64,000 bases of DNA from Ferriphaselus amnicola. Its GTDB lineage: Bacteria; Pseudomonadota; Gammaproteobacteria; Burkholderiales; Gallionellaceae. The notes below the pieces were generated by a model. That model made no database searches. It was not told the DNA's origin and saw only the letters and a list, made by a program, of their open reading frames with translations. A program made the position numbers and the translations under genes. Below, one piece after another: positions 26,893 to 37,124 of the stretch. The stretch spans positions 744,001 to 808,000 of the forward strand of contig NZ_AP018738.1 in assembly GCF_000974685.2 (NCBI RefSeq), read 5' to 3'. Each line of letters opens with the position of its first letter. Position 1 is the first letter of the stretch.

Positions 26893-28392
26893 TTATGGCC
26901 TCACAAACTGTTTTTGCACGGTTGGCGCTTGAGTGCCATCGCCGATCACTTGGTTGAGTCGCCCGACTGTCTTGCCGCTCTCCAGACTGATGGAGACGGA
27001 GGAGGTGCGATCCAGCAGCAAAGGCTGGCCGTTAATCTTGGCCGCATCTATGGCGGACAGGTGGCCATTCACCAGTACGTCATACACGGGCTGGAACTTT
27101 TGCTCGTTCGCCAGCATGTCGTTGGTGAACTGCATCAAGCGTATCCACGTGCCACTGTTGAAGTAATAGCGCCCTGCGCCCATGTCGATGGCGCGTGCCA
27201 GGTGGGTGTGGCCGGTGATAACGAAATCGATGTTCGCGCCCAGCTTGGCGGTGACCTCTTGGTAGGTTGCATCCTTGTCGTCGATGGCGAAGGTTTGGTC
27301 TCCTTGCAGCCAGTCTTGCAGGGCGCGCCGCAATGCTTCCACGCGGCTGACACCGGTCAGCCAGCCGGTGAGTCTATCCCAGACGAACTGTCCTAAGCCC
27401 AGCGGTGCATCACTCATCAGCGGCTGAGATTGTAACGAGGATGTGCGGGATTTTTCTAGAGCTCGCAGCATGTCATCACCGCTCTGGCCAGAAGCACCGC
27501 TCGTCGTTTTCATGCTCTCCAGCACGTTGGGGCCGAGCAGAGATTCCAGTGTAGGCGGCCGGTTGTTGGCTGTGGCGGGAGTGTGTAGCGAGTCGGCTGA
27601 CAGGCGTTTGTCTGCCTGATAGTCGCCGACGACTTTTGCACCAAGAATCGGCGGAAGTTTGCTGATCTTGCTGAGTTGCGTAGGATCTAGCGCGAGCAGG
27701 GTGCCGATCGCAGCCGAGGTTTCTGGCTTTAACAGATCGATCCAAGCGTACTTCTTCTTAACCTCGTTCATCACCTCTTTGACCATGCGTGTGCCAGCAT
27801 TGGGCGTCCACTCATCCCGGTTCAGTGTCAGACCAGCATTGAGGCGTCGAGCAACTCGTGACAGGTCTTCGTAGCGATTGAAGTTCCAAGCATCGACCTC
27901 GTTGCCGTGGGTGCAGAAGATGCGCGCCTTGCCGACTTTGCAGCCGTAGCCCGCACCTGCGGCGGAGAATTCGATGTGGGCTTTCGCGGCGTTGTTGCCG
28001 CCACTCAACCGTTCGGCGATCAGTCGCTGAATGTTGGGAAAGGCGATCTCGATGTCGTGGTTGCCGATGATCAGCACCAGCGTGCGTTTGTCGGTATGGA
28101 CGAAATCCGCCAGTGCTTTCCAGATCGAGGCGAATGCAGGATCGTCCATGATGCGCTTGAGCGTGGTTTCGGCTTCATCGACTGCGACATATCCAGAGAT
28201 GTCCTCGGCCAGTGTGTCGATCACATCGCCATTGAGAACCAGTGCGACGCGTTCGGTGGGGCGTTGCTTGGCTACCCAGCGGATGAAGTTCGCTAAGCGC
28301 TGAGTTTTGCGCAGGATCTGAAAACCAAGTTTGCCACCCATGTGGATGTCGGAAATGACGTGAATCTCTGCAAACTCAGGCAAACCATCCAT
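26893..28392 (-). CDS. Calcineurin-like metallophosphoesterase
   Basis: A 499-residue predicted two-metal phosphoesterase. All five signature blocks are present: VISDIHMGG (D15, H17), VLNGDVIDTL, IIGNHDIEIAF, CTHGNEVDAW and ITGHTHLARAI. A long middle insertion (about 180-385) separates GNEVDAW from GHTH; it contains an LKPETSAAIGTLLALD segment and a low-complexity stretch. This makes the protein larger than simple family members. No signal peptide is present. The ATG at 28392 follows GGGGGAG closely; the open frame extends 14 codons further without a site. It is followed 1 nt later by the CHAT protease. Substrates could be a nucleotide, nucleic acid or protein phosphate. The pairing suggests one system in which nuclease or phosphatase activity is linked to proteolysis. 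Confidence 0.88.
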   Translation of the reverse strand: MDGLPEFAEIHVISDIHMGGKLGFQILRKTQRLANFIRWVAKQRPTERVALVLNGDVIDTLAEDISGYVAVDEAETTLKRIMDDPAFASIWKALADFVHTDKRTLVLIIGNHDIEIAFPNIQRLIAERLSGGNNAAKAHIEFSAAGAGYGCKVGKARIFCTHGNEVDAWNFNRYEDLSRVARRLNAGLTLNRDEWTPNAGTRMVKEVMNEVKKKYAWIDLLKPETSAAIGTLLALDPTQLSKISKLPPILGAKVVGDYQADKRLSADSLHTPATANNRPPTLESLLGPNVLESMKTTSGASGQSGDDMLRALEKSRTSSLQSQPLMSDAPLGLGQFVWDRLTGWLTGVSRVEALRRALQDWLQGDQTFAIDDKDATYQEVTAKLGANIDFVITGHTHLARAIDMGAGRYYFNSGTWIRLMQFTNDMLANEQKFQPVYDVLVNGHLSAIDAAKINGQPLLLDRTSSVSISLESGKTVGRLNQVIGDGTQAPTVQKQFVRP

Positions 28393-28639
28393 GACTCCCC
28401 CTTGGCTCGAATAAGGAAAAATAGCTACAGGCAATGCTCCCGACTGTGCGGGAATCGTTTGCGCCAGCTCCTATTCTGGGGAATCTGCCGTGAGCCTCGT
28501 ACCGTACTTGCGGCGCGATGTGCTGAGGGCGGATTTGCAATGGGTGGGGATTCTAGGTAGTCGGTGAGCGTGAGTCAATCAGAAAGGCGTGACGCTGTCG
28601 GCACATCTAGTAGCGCTGATTCGGGCGGGCGTGTCGTCC

Positions 28640-29695
28640 TCAGTTGCCGCTGAGAGCATGGAGCCTTGCTGCATGGGCTTGTAGGCTCGCAGGATTGAGT
28701 GCATCGATGTGCAGTGATGGCGCGTGTACGAGTTTAGGAAAGTTGCTGTGTGTTGAGCGTTGGTAAGCCGGGTCATAGTGGCAGCTCAGCAGTGCTTCGA
28801 CCAGTGTGGTCCAGTCGCCCGTCGTCGCCAGTGATTGCCAATGCTGGATGGTCTGTTTGCCGTGGAGCTCGGTGAGTCGAGCCAGACTTTCAAAAAGCGG
28901 TGTCGGTTCTCGGAGAAAGTGGGCGTAGTCTTCAAGCAGAAATTCGATACGGGCGGCGATAGGAACTTCGAGCTGCAAACAATCGGAGGCGCGGATGGAT
29001 TCGAGTAGTTGGTCTGGAAGATGGAGCAGGCCGATCTTTCGGCTTTCGGCTTCGACGAAGATGGGCAAAGTCGCATCGTAGTGCTGGAATGCTTGCCAGA
29101 TTCGGCTCTCGAACATTTTTTGCGCGGGCTGCGGTATGCCAGGCAGGTCACCGAGTAGGGAGCCGCGATGTTGCGCTAATCCTTCCAGATCGAGCACCTG
29201 TGCGCCATGCTCCGTCAGCGCTTGAAGCAAACGACTTTTGCCGGAGCCGGTGGGGCCGCATACCACGCGAAAATGGTGGCGACTCGGCAGGGTCGCTAGG
29301 TCGGCGACGACTTGGCGACGGTAGGTCTTGTAGCCCCCTTGCAGCTGGCCGGTATGCCAGCCGACTTGCGCCAGTATGTGTGCCATCGCACCGCTGCGTT
29401 GCCCGCCGCGCCAGCAATACACCAGCGGATGCCAATGCTTGGGTTTGTCGATGAACAGTGTTTCGAGATGATGGGCGATGTTGCGCGCGATTAGTGCAGC
29501 TCCTTGGCGTTGGGCCTCGAAGGGCGACACTTGTTTGTACAGCGTACCGATGCGGGCGCGCTCGTCGTTGTTCAGTACAGGTGCGCTGATCGCTCCAGCG
29601 ATATGATCTTCGGCGTATTCCGCAGGAGAGCGCACGTCGATGATGTCGTCGTATTCAGCAAGCTGTGCTAGGGTTGCGGCTTCGATTTTTCTCAT
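28640..29695 (-). CDS. mnmH: tRNA 2-selenouridine synthase (SelU/MnmH)
   Basis: MnmH replaces sulfur by selenium in 2-thiouridine at the tRNA wobble position using selenophosphate. The 351-residue protein has an N-terminal rhodanese domain ([21 protein letters not shown], catalytic cysteine in [12 protein letters not shown]). A P-loop domain follows ([16 protein letters not shown]). The frame is open 34 codons upstream into selD, but [12 protein letters not shown] at 29695 is the family-like start. It is divergent from selD, and the two start codons are separated by only 8 nt, so each gene's leader lies inside the other's coding sequence. SelD makes its selenium donor. Confidence 0.95.
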   Translation of the reverse strand: MRKIEAATLAQLAEYDDIIDVRSPAEYAEDHIAGAISAPVLNNDERARIGTLYKQVSPFEAQRQGAALIARNIAHHLETLFIDKPKHWHPLVYCWRGGQRSGAMAHILAQVGWHTGQLQGGYKTYRRQVVADLATLPSRHHFRVVCGPTGSGKSRLLQALTEHGAQVLDLEGLAQHRGSLLGDLPGIPQPAQKMFESRIWQAFQHYDATLPIFVEAESRKIGLLHLPDQLLESIRASDCLQLEVPIAARIEFLLEDYAHFLREPTPLFESLARLTELHGKQTIQHWQSLATTGDWTTLVEALLSCHYDPAYQRSTHSNFPKLVHAPSLHIDALNPASLQAHAARLHALSGN

Positions 29696-29703
29696 CTGCT
29701 GAA

Positions 29704-30750
29704 ATGGCTGAAACAATACGTTTGACCGAATACTCTCACGGCGGTGGCTGCGGCTGCAAGATAGCACCTGCGGTGCTTTCGCAAATGCTGGCCTCAATTC
29801 CAGCCTTGCCCAGCTATCCCAATCTGATGGTCGGTACGGAAAGCAGCGACGATGCTGCCGTGTATCGCCTTAACGACGAGCAGGCGGTGGTCGTTACTAC
29901 GGATTTCTTCATGCCTATCGTGGACGATGCGCGCGACTTCGGTCGCATCGCCGCCACCAATGCCTTGTCCGACATCTATGCCATGGGCGCGACGCCTATT
30001 CTGGCGCTGGCCGTGGTTGGTATGCCCATCAACAAGCTGCCACTGGAAACGATACGTGACATTTTGGCGGGTGGTGCAGAGGTGTGCGCGGCGGCGGGTA
30101 TTCCCATTGCGGGCGGTCATTCCATCGACGCGCCGGAGCCGATCTACGGCTTGGTCGGTGTGGGTGTAGGCCATCCGGATAAGATCAAGCGCAATGATCG
30201 CGCCCAAGCGGGTGACGTGCTTATCCTCGGCAAGCCGCTGGGCGTGGGTATATTGAGTGCTGCGCTGAAGAAAGGTGAGCTTTCCATCGAGGGTTATCGC
30301 CAGATGGTGGATACGGCGACGCAACTCAATACGGTTGGCGCTGCGCTCGGCAAGCGGTCGGACGTTCACGCCATGACCGATGTCACCGGTTTCGCGCTGT
30401 TGGGGCATCTGCTGGAGATCTGTCGAGGCTCGAAGCTGGGAGCGGAGATCACTTACGCCAGTCTGCCTATACTTTCCGTAGCGCATTTATTGGCCGAGCA
30501 GGGCTATGCCACCGGCGCGGCTGACCGCAACTGGGCGAGCTACGGTGATGAGGTCACGTTGGCGGAGGATTTTTCGGACTGGCAGCGCAAGCTATTGTGC
30601 GATCCGCAAACTAGCGGTGGCCTGCTGGTCGCATGCGCTCCTGAAGCCGCCGAAGCTATCCTTGCTGAATTCCATGCGGCGAATTTTACTGAAGCGCGAG
30701 TGATCGGCAGAATGAGCGCGGGTGAAGCTCGTGTGGTCGTAGTGAAGTAA
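29704..30750 (+). CDS. selD: Selenide, water dikinase
   Basis: SelD makes selenophosphate from selenide and ATP, the selenium donor for MnmH and for selenocysteine synthesis. The 348-residue protein has the active-site motif HGGGCGCKI; the catalytic position is cysteine, encoded by TGC, not selenocysteine. Other blocks are [54 protein letters not shown] and [12 protein letters not shown]. The ATG at 29704 matches the family N-terminus ([14 protein letters not shown]). No clear Shine-Dalgarno is visible, possibly because the leader overlaps mnmH. No selA or selB is seen in this window, so tRNA selenation may be the main use. Confidence 0.97.
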   Translation: MAETIRLTEYSHGGGCGCKIAPAVLSQMLASIPALPSYPNLMVGTESSDDAAVYRLNDEQAVVVTTDFFMPIVDDARDFGRIAATNALSDIYAMGATPILALAVVGMPINKLPLETIRDILAGGAEVCAAAGIPIAGGHSIDAPEPIYGLVGVGVGHPDKIKRNDRAQAGDVLILGKPLGVGILSAALKKGELSIEGYRQMVDTATQLNTVGAALGKRSDVHAMTDVTGFALLGHLLEICRGSKLGAEITYASLPILSVAHLLAEQGYATGAADRNWASYGDEVTLAEDFSDWQRKLLCDPQTSGGLLVACAPEAAEAILAEFHAANFTEARVIGRMSAGEARVVVVK

Positions 30751-30792
30751 GCAGAACGGGCTGTGTGTGGCGAATACATTCGGCGCACAAAC

Positions 30793-30820
30793 AAAAAACC
30801 CGCCTTGCGGCGGGTTTTTT
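30793..30820. terminator. Bidirectional terminator between selD and the cold-shock gene
   Basis: Perfect 12-bp palindromic stem AAAAAACCCGCC / GGCGGGTTTTTT around TTGC. The A run and T run allow it to stop transcripts from both convergent genes. Confidence 0.9.
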
Positions 30821-30837
30821 ACATTCAAGTGCGCTGA

Positions 30838-31041
30838 TTAGGCGGCTTGGATGTTGGAAGCTTGCTTGCCCTTGTTGCCTTGGACAACTTCGAAGGAAAC
30901 CTTCTGGCCTTCCTTCAAGCTCTTGAAGCCGCTCATGTTGATCGCGGAGAAGTGCGCGAACAGGTCTTCGCTACCATCATCAGGAGTAATGAAGCCGAAG
31001 CCCTTTGCGTCGTTGAACCACTTTACGGTACCAGTTGCCAT
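30838..31041 (-). CDS. Cold-shock domain protein (CspA family)
   Basis: A 67-residue single cold-shock domain that binds single-stranded RNA and DNA and melts RNA structure. It starts [23 protein letters not shown] (RNP1 is KGFGFI) and carries the RNP2-like DLFAHFS. It ends [15 protein letters not shown], typical of betaproteobacterial Csp proteins. Its leader is about 108 nt long from the predicted promoter, in keeping with csp mRNAs whose long 5' leader controls translation with temperature. Which csp paralogue it is cannot be decided. Confidence 0.96.
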   Translation of the reverse strand: MATGTVKWFNDAKGFGFITPDDGSEDLFAHFSAINMSGFKSLKEGQKVSFEVVQGNKGKQASNIQAA

Positions 31042-31155
31042 GTGTATTTTCCTTACTTACAAAAAACCGGGGACATCCCCCGTCAAACTGTTTGAAACGA
31101 AGACCGCACACGGCAAAACCAGTACTGCGCTACTTTGATTCAAACACCAGCGCGC

Positions 31156-31185
31156 TTTGTACCCTCGAATACCTAGCATAGTCAA
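31156..31185 (-). promoter_or_regulatory. Predicted sigma-70 promoter of the cold-shock gene
   Basis: On the reverse strand, TTGACT (31185-31180), an 18-nt spacer and TACAAA (31161-31156). Transcription would start near 31149, giving a leader of about 108 nt. Confidence 0.55.
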
Positions 31186-31278
31186 GCGGAATTATGTTTT
31201 TTTTGAATACGCTTGAAAAACTGTCGCTAATCGTCAACCATAACGCTCAAGAACTCAGGTAAAACGATACTGGCAACT

Positions 31279-31587
31279 ATGGCTACCAAGCAGGGAAACA
31301 CCACATTACTGGATCGCGAAAAAGAAGCGCTCAAGCCGCCGAAGAAGTACAAGGTGCTGCTGCTGAACGATGACTTTACGACGATGGATTTTGTGATCGA
31401 AGTGTTGCAGAAATTTTTTGCTATGGAGTTGGAACGCGCTATGCAGACCATGCTCAAAGTGCATAACGAAGGCAAGGCGGTGTGTGGGGTCTATACCCGC
31501 GACATCGCCGAAACCAAGGTTGTTTTGGTGTCTGATTTTGCTAAGCAGCACGGACACCCCCTACGATGCGAGATGGAGGAACATTGA
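31279..31587 (+). CDS. clpS: ATP-dependent Clp protease adaptor ClpS
   Basis: ClpS binds N-degron substrates and delivers them to ClpAP. The 102-residue protein has the conserved [23 protein letters not shown] helix-binding region. The segments [23 protein letters not shown] and the end [11 protein letters not shown] follow. It is immediately upstream of clpA, whose start is 1 nt after the clpS stop, so both are made from one transcript. The gene is divergent from the cold-shock gene. Confidence 0.97.
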   Translation: MATKQGNTTLLDREKEALKPPKKYKVLLLNDDFTTMDFVIEVLQKFFAMELERAMQTMLKVHNEGKAVCGVYTRDIAETKVVLVSDFAKQHGHPLRCEMEEH

Positions 31588-31588
31588 A

Positions 31589-33850
31589 ATGATCGCCCAA
31601 GAACTGGAAGTCAGTTTGCATCTGGCATTTGTCGAGGCGCGGCAGAAGCGCCATGAATTCATCACCGTCGAGCATCTACTGTTGGCAATGCTCGACAATC
31701 CTTCGGCGGCACAAGTGCTACGCGCTTGCGGTGCGGACATCAGTGAGCTGCGCACAGCGGTGCTGGAGTTCATTGATAACAACACCAGCATCGCGTCGGG
31801 TAGCGGCGAAGTCGATACCCAGCCGACCGTAGGTTTTCAGCGTGTCATCCAGCGAGCGATCTTGCATGTGCAGTCGGCCAGTAAGAAGGAAGTCACTGGC
31901 GCGAACATCCTCGTCGCGCTGTTCGGCGAAAAAGAGTCGCACGCGGTGTATTTCCTGGCTCAACGCAACATCTCGCGTTTGGATGTAGTGAACTATCTGT
32001 CGCATGGTGTCGCTAAAGTCGAATCAGTCACCACACAAAAGGCAGCTCCGCAGGAGGGCGCGACCGAAAGCAAGCCAGAGGAAGGCAACGAAGGCGTACT
32101 CAAGGATTACACACTTGATCTCAATGCCCATGCGCTAGCAGGCAAGATCGACCCGCTGATCGGGCGCGATCTAGAATTGGAGCGCGTGATCCAGACGCTG
32201 TGCCGTCGCCGCAAGAACAATCCTTTGCTGGTTGGTGAGGCCGGTGTGGGCAAGACCGCCATCGCTGAGGGCTTGGCTCGTCGCATCGTCGAGGGCGACG
32301 TGCCCGAGATTCTGAAGGATGCGCGTGTCTATTCGCTGGATATGGGCGCCTTGCTGGCGGGTACTAAGTATCGCGGGGACTTCGAGCAGCGCCTCAAAGC
32401 GGTGCTGAAAGAGCTGAAAGACGCGCCGAATGCGGTGCTGTTCATCGACGAGATCCACACCTTGATCGGCGCAGGCTCGGCGTCTGGCGGTACCATGGAT
32501 GCATCCAATCTGCTCAAACCCGCGCTCTCCAGCGGTGCGCTCAAGTGCATCGGCGCGACCACCTATCAGGAATATCGCGGCATCTTCGAGAAGGATCACG
32601 CGCTGTCACGCCGCTTCCAGAAGGTGGACGTGCCCGAGCCATCGGTGGAGCAGACCATCGAGATCCTCAAGGGCTTGAAGACGCGCTTCGAGGAGCATCA
32701 CAGCATCAAGTTCAGCGCCGCCGCCATCACCAGCGCCGCCGAACTTTCCGCTCGCTTCATCAACGACCGCCATTTGCCGGACAAGGCGATTGACGTGCTG
32801 GACGAAGCCGGTGCAGCGCAACGCATTTTGCCCAAGTCCAAACAGAAGAAGGTCGTGGGCAAGCACGAGATCGAAGAGATCATCGCCAAGATCGCCCGCA
32901 TCCCCGCGCGCACCGTGTCGCACGATGACCGCAACGCGCTGAAGAACCTCGACCGTGATCTGAAAGCTACTGTGTTCGGTCAGGACAAAGCCATCGACGT
33001 GCTGGCGCGCGCCATCAAAATGTCGCGCAGTGGCTTGGGCAATCCGCAGAAGCCTATCGGCAGCTTTTTGTTTTCCGGCCCCACCGGCGTGGGCAAGACT
33101 GAAGTCGCGCGCCAACTGGCGTATTCGATGGGCATGCCCTTGCACCGCTTTGATATGTCTGAATACATGGAGCGCCATGCCGTCAGCCGCTTGATCGGCG
33201 CGCCGCCCGGCTACGTCGGTTTTGACCAAGGTGGCTTGCTTACCGAGGCGATCAGCAAACAGCCGCATTCTGTGCTGCTGCTGGACGAGATCGAGAAGGC
33301 GCACCCAGACATCTTCAACATCCTGTTGCAGGTGATGGATCATGGCACGCTCACTGACAACAACGGACGGAAGGCCGACTTCCGCAACGTGGTCATCATC
33401 ATGACCACCAATGCCGGTGCGGAAGCGCTGAACAAGACCCAGATCGGCTTCACCAAAGTCGCCGCAGCGGGCGACGAGCTGGTGGACATCAAGCGTATGT
33501 TCACGCCCGAATTCCGCAACCGTCTGGATGCCATCGTCTCCTTCGCCTCGCTCGACAAAGAAGTCATCCTGCGCGTGGTGGACAAGTTCCTGATGCAACT
33601 CGAAGAACAACTCCATGAGAAGAAAGTGGACGTGATGTTCACCGACGCGCTCAAGGATTATCTGGCTGACCACGGCTTCGACCCGCTGATGGGTGCACGT
33701 CCGATGGCGCGCCTGATTCAGGATGCTATCCGCTCCGCATTGGCCGACGAACTGTTGTTCGGCAAGCTGGCGAACGGCGGTAAAGTCACCGTCGATGTGA
33801 AGGACGGCAAGGTGGGGCTGGAGTTTGAGGAAGATGCGGTAGTGGTCTGA
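31589..33850 (+). CDS. clpA: ATP-dependent Clp protease ATP-binding subunit ClpA
   Basis: ClpA is the AAA+ unfoldase that feeds substrates to ClpP. The 753-residue protein has an N-domain of two Clp repeats (1-145). The first AAA module has [15 protein letters not shown] and [14 protein letters not shown]; the second has [17 protein letters not shown] and [17 protein letters not shown]. The region between them lacks the long middle domain of ClpB. The longest open frame begins within clpS, but the ATG at 31589 follows AGATGGAGGAACATTGAA and gives [14 protein letters not shown], the family start. The two-AAA, no-middle-domain layout rules out ClpB; clpS adjacency supports ClpA. Confidence 0.97.
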   Translation: MIAQELEVSLHLAFVEARQKRHEFITVEHLLLAMLDNPSAAQVLRACGADISELRTAVLEFIDNNTSIASGSGEVDTQPTVGFQRVIQRAILHVQSASKKEVTGANILVALFGEKESHAVYFLAQRNISRLDVVNYLSHGVAKVESVTTQKAAPQEGATESKPEEGNEGVLKDYTLDLNAHALAGKIDPLIGRDLELERVIQTLCRRRKNNPLLVGEAGVGKTAIAEGLARRIVEGDVPEILKDARVYSLDMGALLAGTKYRGDFEQRLKAVLKELKDAPNAVLFIDEIHTLIGAGSASGGTMDASNLLKPALSSGALKCIGATTYQEYRGIFEKDHALSRRFQKVDVPEPSVEQTIEILKGLKTRFEEHHSIKFSAAAITSAAELSARFINDRHLPDKAIDVLDEAGAAQRILPKSKQKKVVGKHEIEEIIAKIARIPARTVSHDDRNALKNLDRDLKATVFGQDKAIDVLARAIKMSRSGLGNPQKPIGSFLFSGPTGVGKTEVARQLAYSMGMPLHRFDMSEYMERHAVSRLIGAPPGYVGFDQGGLLTEAISKQPHSVLLLDEIEKAHPDIFNILLQVMDHGTLTDNNGRKADFRNVVIIMTTNAGAEALNKTQIGFTKVAAAGDELVDIKRMFTPEFRNRLDAIVSFASLDKEVILRVVDKFLMQLEEQLHEKKVDVMFTDALKDYLADHGFDPLMGARPMARLIQDAIRSALADELLFGKLANGGKVTVDVKDGKVGLEFEEDAVVV

Positions 33851-33868
33851 GTGAAAACTGGAGGGCTC

Positions 33869-34405
33869 ATGTTTCGCTCGGTTTTACCATTAGCTCTGGT
33901 TGCAGTGAGCCATATCGTTCGTGCAGAGCCGGTAGTTGCACCAACATGCGAACAGTCTGTTGAGCGTCCCGTTTCATTTGTTTCTCCATCTTCGCGAGAT
34001 AAAGTGACGGTAGCGATAGGTTCTGGTCCTTGTTATTCGGCTCGATTGGAAATTACGTTAACGTCCGAGCAAGGAAAGGTGCTTTACGCTTATTCGGCCC
34101 CATTCAAACATCACATTGCAGAACAGTGGGACTCTTTAGATTTGCCTAGAAGTGCAAGTGAATTTGTACTTTATACGGCAGAGCATGGGATAGTTGGGGG
34201 ATTGGATATTCCAAATCCTCTTCCTCGGGGGCGAGCTACAGAGAGCAATCCGTTTGAGTTGCAGATACCAATAGCTGAATTCAAGCGGCTGATCAAGGCA
34301 GGGCAGCCAGTATTTCGTCATGCCACCTATTACGAGGGTGGGCGGTATGTCATGTTTGATTTCAAGTCAAAAAAGGCAATCGTGGCAATCGTCTGGGGCT
34401 ACTGA
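33869..34405 (+). CDS. Uncharacterised secreted protein
   Basis: A 178-residue protein I do not recognise. The first ~19 residues form a signal peptide (MFRSVLPLALVAVSHIVRA-EP), so it should reach the periplasm. The mature part is about 160 residues and contains one cysteine pair (CEQSV and GPCYSARLEITL), possibly a disulfide, in a beta-rich pattern. The end reads GGRYVMFDFKSKKAIVAIVWGY. The start was set at 33869 because TGGAGGG lies just before this ATG. Codon use is more AT-rich than in clpA or gluQ, hinting at recent acquisition or low expression. A GGGTTA hairpin repeat follows the stop. Confidence 0.75.
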   Translation: MFRSVLPLALVAVSHIVRAEPVVAPTCEQSVERPVSFVSPSSRDKVTVAIGSGPCYSARLEITLTSEQGKVLYAYSAPFKHHIAEQWDSLDLPRSASEFVLYTAEHGIVGGLDIPNPLPRGRATESNPFELQIPIAEFKRLIKAGQPVFRHATYYEGGRYVMFDFKSKKAIVAIVWGY

Positions 34406-34410
34406 AATTT

Positions 34411-34448
34411 CGGTGGGTTACGCTTCGCTAACCCGCCCTACAAAACCG
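34411..34448. repeat. GGGTTA hairpin repeat before gluQ
   Basis: Inverted repeat with GGGTTA (34415-34420) and TAACCC (34429-34434) around GC-TTC-GC, plus outer CGGT / ACCG arms. This matches a hairpin sequence type (GGGTTACGCTTCGCTAACCC) common between genes in proteobacteria. It ends 1 nt before the gluQ start codon and may act as a weak terminator. Confidence 0.6.
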
Positions 34449-34449
34449 A

Positions 34450-35535
34450 ATGACTCATTCCTCTAACTATCGTGGCCGTTTTGCCCCTTCCCCCACCGGG
34501 CTGTTGCACTTTGGTTCGCTGGTCGCGGCGGTGGGGAGTTTTCTTGACGCTAAACATCATCACGGCATTTGGCTGGTGCGTATGGAAGACTTAGATACGC
34601 CGCGTTGCGTCTTGGGTGTGGCGGACGACATTTTGCGTACGTTGGAGGTATTTGGGCTGAACAGCGACGAGCCGGTGATCTACCAGAGCCAGCGCACGGC
34701 GGCTTATGAGGACGCGATGGCGAAGTTGCAGAGTCGTGGCGTGGTGTATCCATGTGGCTGCACTCGTAGGGAGATCGCAGACTCGGCGGTGCAGGGCATC
34801 GAGGGTTATGTGTATCCGGGGACGTGCCGGAGCGGGATGCGCCCTCACCCTAACCCTGATGTAACTACTAGCCATTCGACTACGCCCGCACACCCGCAAG
34901 GGGCGGGCCGTGGTTGTAAAGCCGATGAGTCAGCAACAACCACGCATAGCGGGCAAGTCGCTGGTTATCTCCCGATGGGAGAGGGGGCTTCAGCGATACG
35001 CATACCCGCGTGGCGGGTACGTACGGATAGGTTCCCCTCGCCCCAGCGGGGAGAGGGGCTAGGGGAGAGGGGGGGTAGTTTCGACGACGCCCTGCAAGGT
35101 CTCATCTCCCAAAATCTCGAACGCGACCTCGGCGACTTTGTGGTGAAGCGGGCTGATGGCTTGTTCGCCTACCAGTTGGCGGTGGTGGTGGATGATGCGG
35201 CGCAGGGCATCACGCATGTGGTGCGCGGCAGCGATCTGCTGGTTTCCACGCCGCGCCAGATCTGGTTGCAGTGGCTGCTGGGGTTGACCACCCCAGCCTA
35301 CATGCACTTGCCGGTGGCGGTGAATGCGGCGGGGGAGAAGTTGAGCAAGCAGACGCTGGCGGCGCCGGTGGATATGGCGCATCCGGCGGAGACGCTGTGG
35401 CGAGTGCTGGCGTTTTTGCGGCAAGAGCCTCCAACCGAATTGGCGGGTGATCTGCCGAATCTGCTGAGCTGGGCGGTGCAGAACTGGCAACCGGAAAGAT
35501 TGCGCGGCCTCAAGGCGATGCCCGCTCTGGCATAA
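34450..35535 (+). CDS. gluQ: Glutamyl-Q tRNA(Asp) synthetase with in-frame insertion
   Basis: GluQ charges queuosine at position 34 of tRNA(Asp) with glutamate. Motifs present: RFAPSPTGLLHFGSLVAA (HIGH-like), zinc ligands PCGCTRREI and YVYPGTCR, KRADGLFAYQLAVVVDDAAQGITHVVRGSDLL and EKLSKQT (KMSKS-like). The protein is 361 residues against about 280-300 for the family. The excess lies right after the last zinc cysteine (C126): roughly residues 130-209 are low-complexity (PHPNPDV, GKSATTTHSG-like, FPSPQRGEGLGERGG) and come from repetitive hairpin DNA that kept the frame. The catalytic motifs on both sides are intact, so the enzyme may still fold with a loop. tgt and queD, also for queuosine, are nearby. 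Confidence 0.9.
   Translation: MTHSSNYRGRFAPSPTGLLHFGSLVAAVGSFLDAKHHHGIWLVRMEDLDTPRCVLGVADDILRTLEVFGLNSDEPVIYQSQRTAAYEDAMAKLQSRGVVYPCGCTRREIADSAVQGIEGYVYPGTCRSGMRPHPNPDVTTSHSTTPAHPQGAGRGCKADESATTTHSGQVAGYLPMGEGASAIRIPAWRVRTDRFPSPQRGEGLGERGGSFDDALQGLISQNLERDLGDFVVKRADGLFAYQLAVVVDDAAQGITHVVRGSDLLVSTPRQIWLQWLLGLTTPAYMHLPVAVNAAGEKLSKQTLAAPVDMAHPAETLWRVLAFLRQEPPTELAGDLPNLLSWAVQNWQPERLRGLKAMPALA
34837..35076 (+). repeat. Repetitive hairpin DNA inserted inside gluQ
   Basis: About 240 nt (80 codons) containing several inverted repeats. CGTGGTTGT...ACAACCACG lies at 34910-34944. TACCCGC-GTG-GCGGGTA lies near 35004-35020. CCCCTCGCCCC-AGC-GGGGAGAGGGG lies near 35034-35060. The left end CCCTCACCCTAACCCT and the right end GGCTAGGGGAGAGG are typical intergenic repeat ends. 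Since AIRI in the middle may be native sequence, this could be two insertions rather than one. Confidence 0.7.
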
Positions 35536-35550
35536 TCGCGCCTTCGTTAA

Positions 35551-36714
<1,164 letters not shown>

Positions 36715-36726
36715 TCGCAGCTTCCA

Positions 36727-36735
36727 TGCTAGAAT
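36727..36735 (+). promoter_or_regulatory. Possible extended -10 promoter before yajC
   Basis: TGCTAGAAT, an extended -10 element, lies 34 nt before the yajC ATG. No strong -35 is visible, so it may be a weak internal promoter. Confidence 0.4.
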
Positions 36736-36768
36736 GCGCCCCTTTGAATTTTTACCGGAGTTTTCACC

Positions 36769-37113
36769 ATGATTTCTTTGAGCAATCTGCTGATCAGTAA
36801 CGCTTACGCCGAAGGTGCTGCACCCGCTGCGGGCGGCGGCATCATGGACTTTCTGCCCCTGATCGCACTGCTGGCCGTGTTCTATTTCCTAGTGCTGCGT
36901 CCACAACAGAAGCGCGCTAAAGATCAGAAAGCGATGCTGGAAGCGCTGAGCAAAGGTGACGAAGTGTTGACCACCGGCGGCATCATGGGCCGCGTCACCA
37001 AGATCGGTGAGACCTATACCAGTATCGAGATTGCTGAGAATGTGGTGATCCAGGTGCAGAAGGAAACCATCCAGAGCGTGTTGCCCAAGGGAACCATCCG
37101 CTCCGCCAACTAA
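36769..37113 (+). CDS. yajC: Preprotein translocase subunit YajC
   Basis: YajC is a small inner-membrane protein associated with SecDF. The 114-residue protein has one membrane helix (MDFLPLIALLAVFYFLVLRPQQKR) and a cytoplasmic tail with KGDEVLTTGGIMGRVTKIGETYTSIEIAENV, a typical YajC pattern. The ATG is preceded by ACCGGAG. It is 11 nt from secD, in the standard yajC-secD-secF operon. Confidence 0.97.
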   Translation: MISLSNLLISNAYAEGAAPAAGGGIMDFLPLIALLAVFYFLVLRPQQKRAKDQKAMLEALSKGDEVLTTGGIMGRVTKIGETYTSIEIAENVVIQVQKETIQSVLPKGTIRSAN

Positions 37114-37124
37114 GGATCGCCGTA

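Noticed and set aside
29704-29760. Selenocysteine in the SelD active site
   Set aside because: The active-site codons are TGC, not TGA, and no SECIS-like structure is needed.
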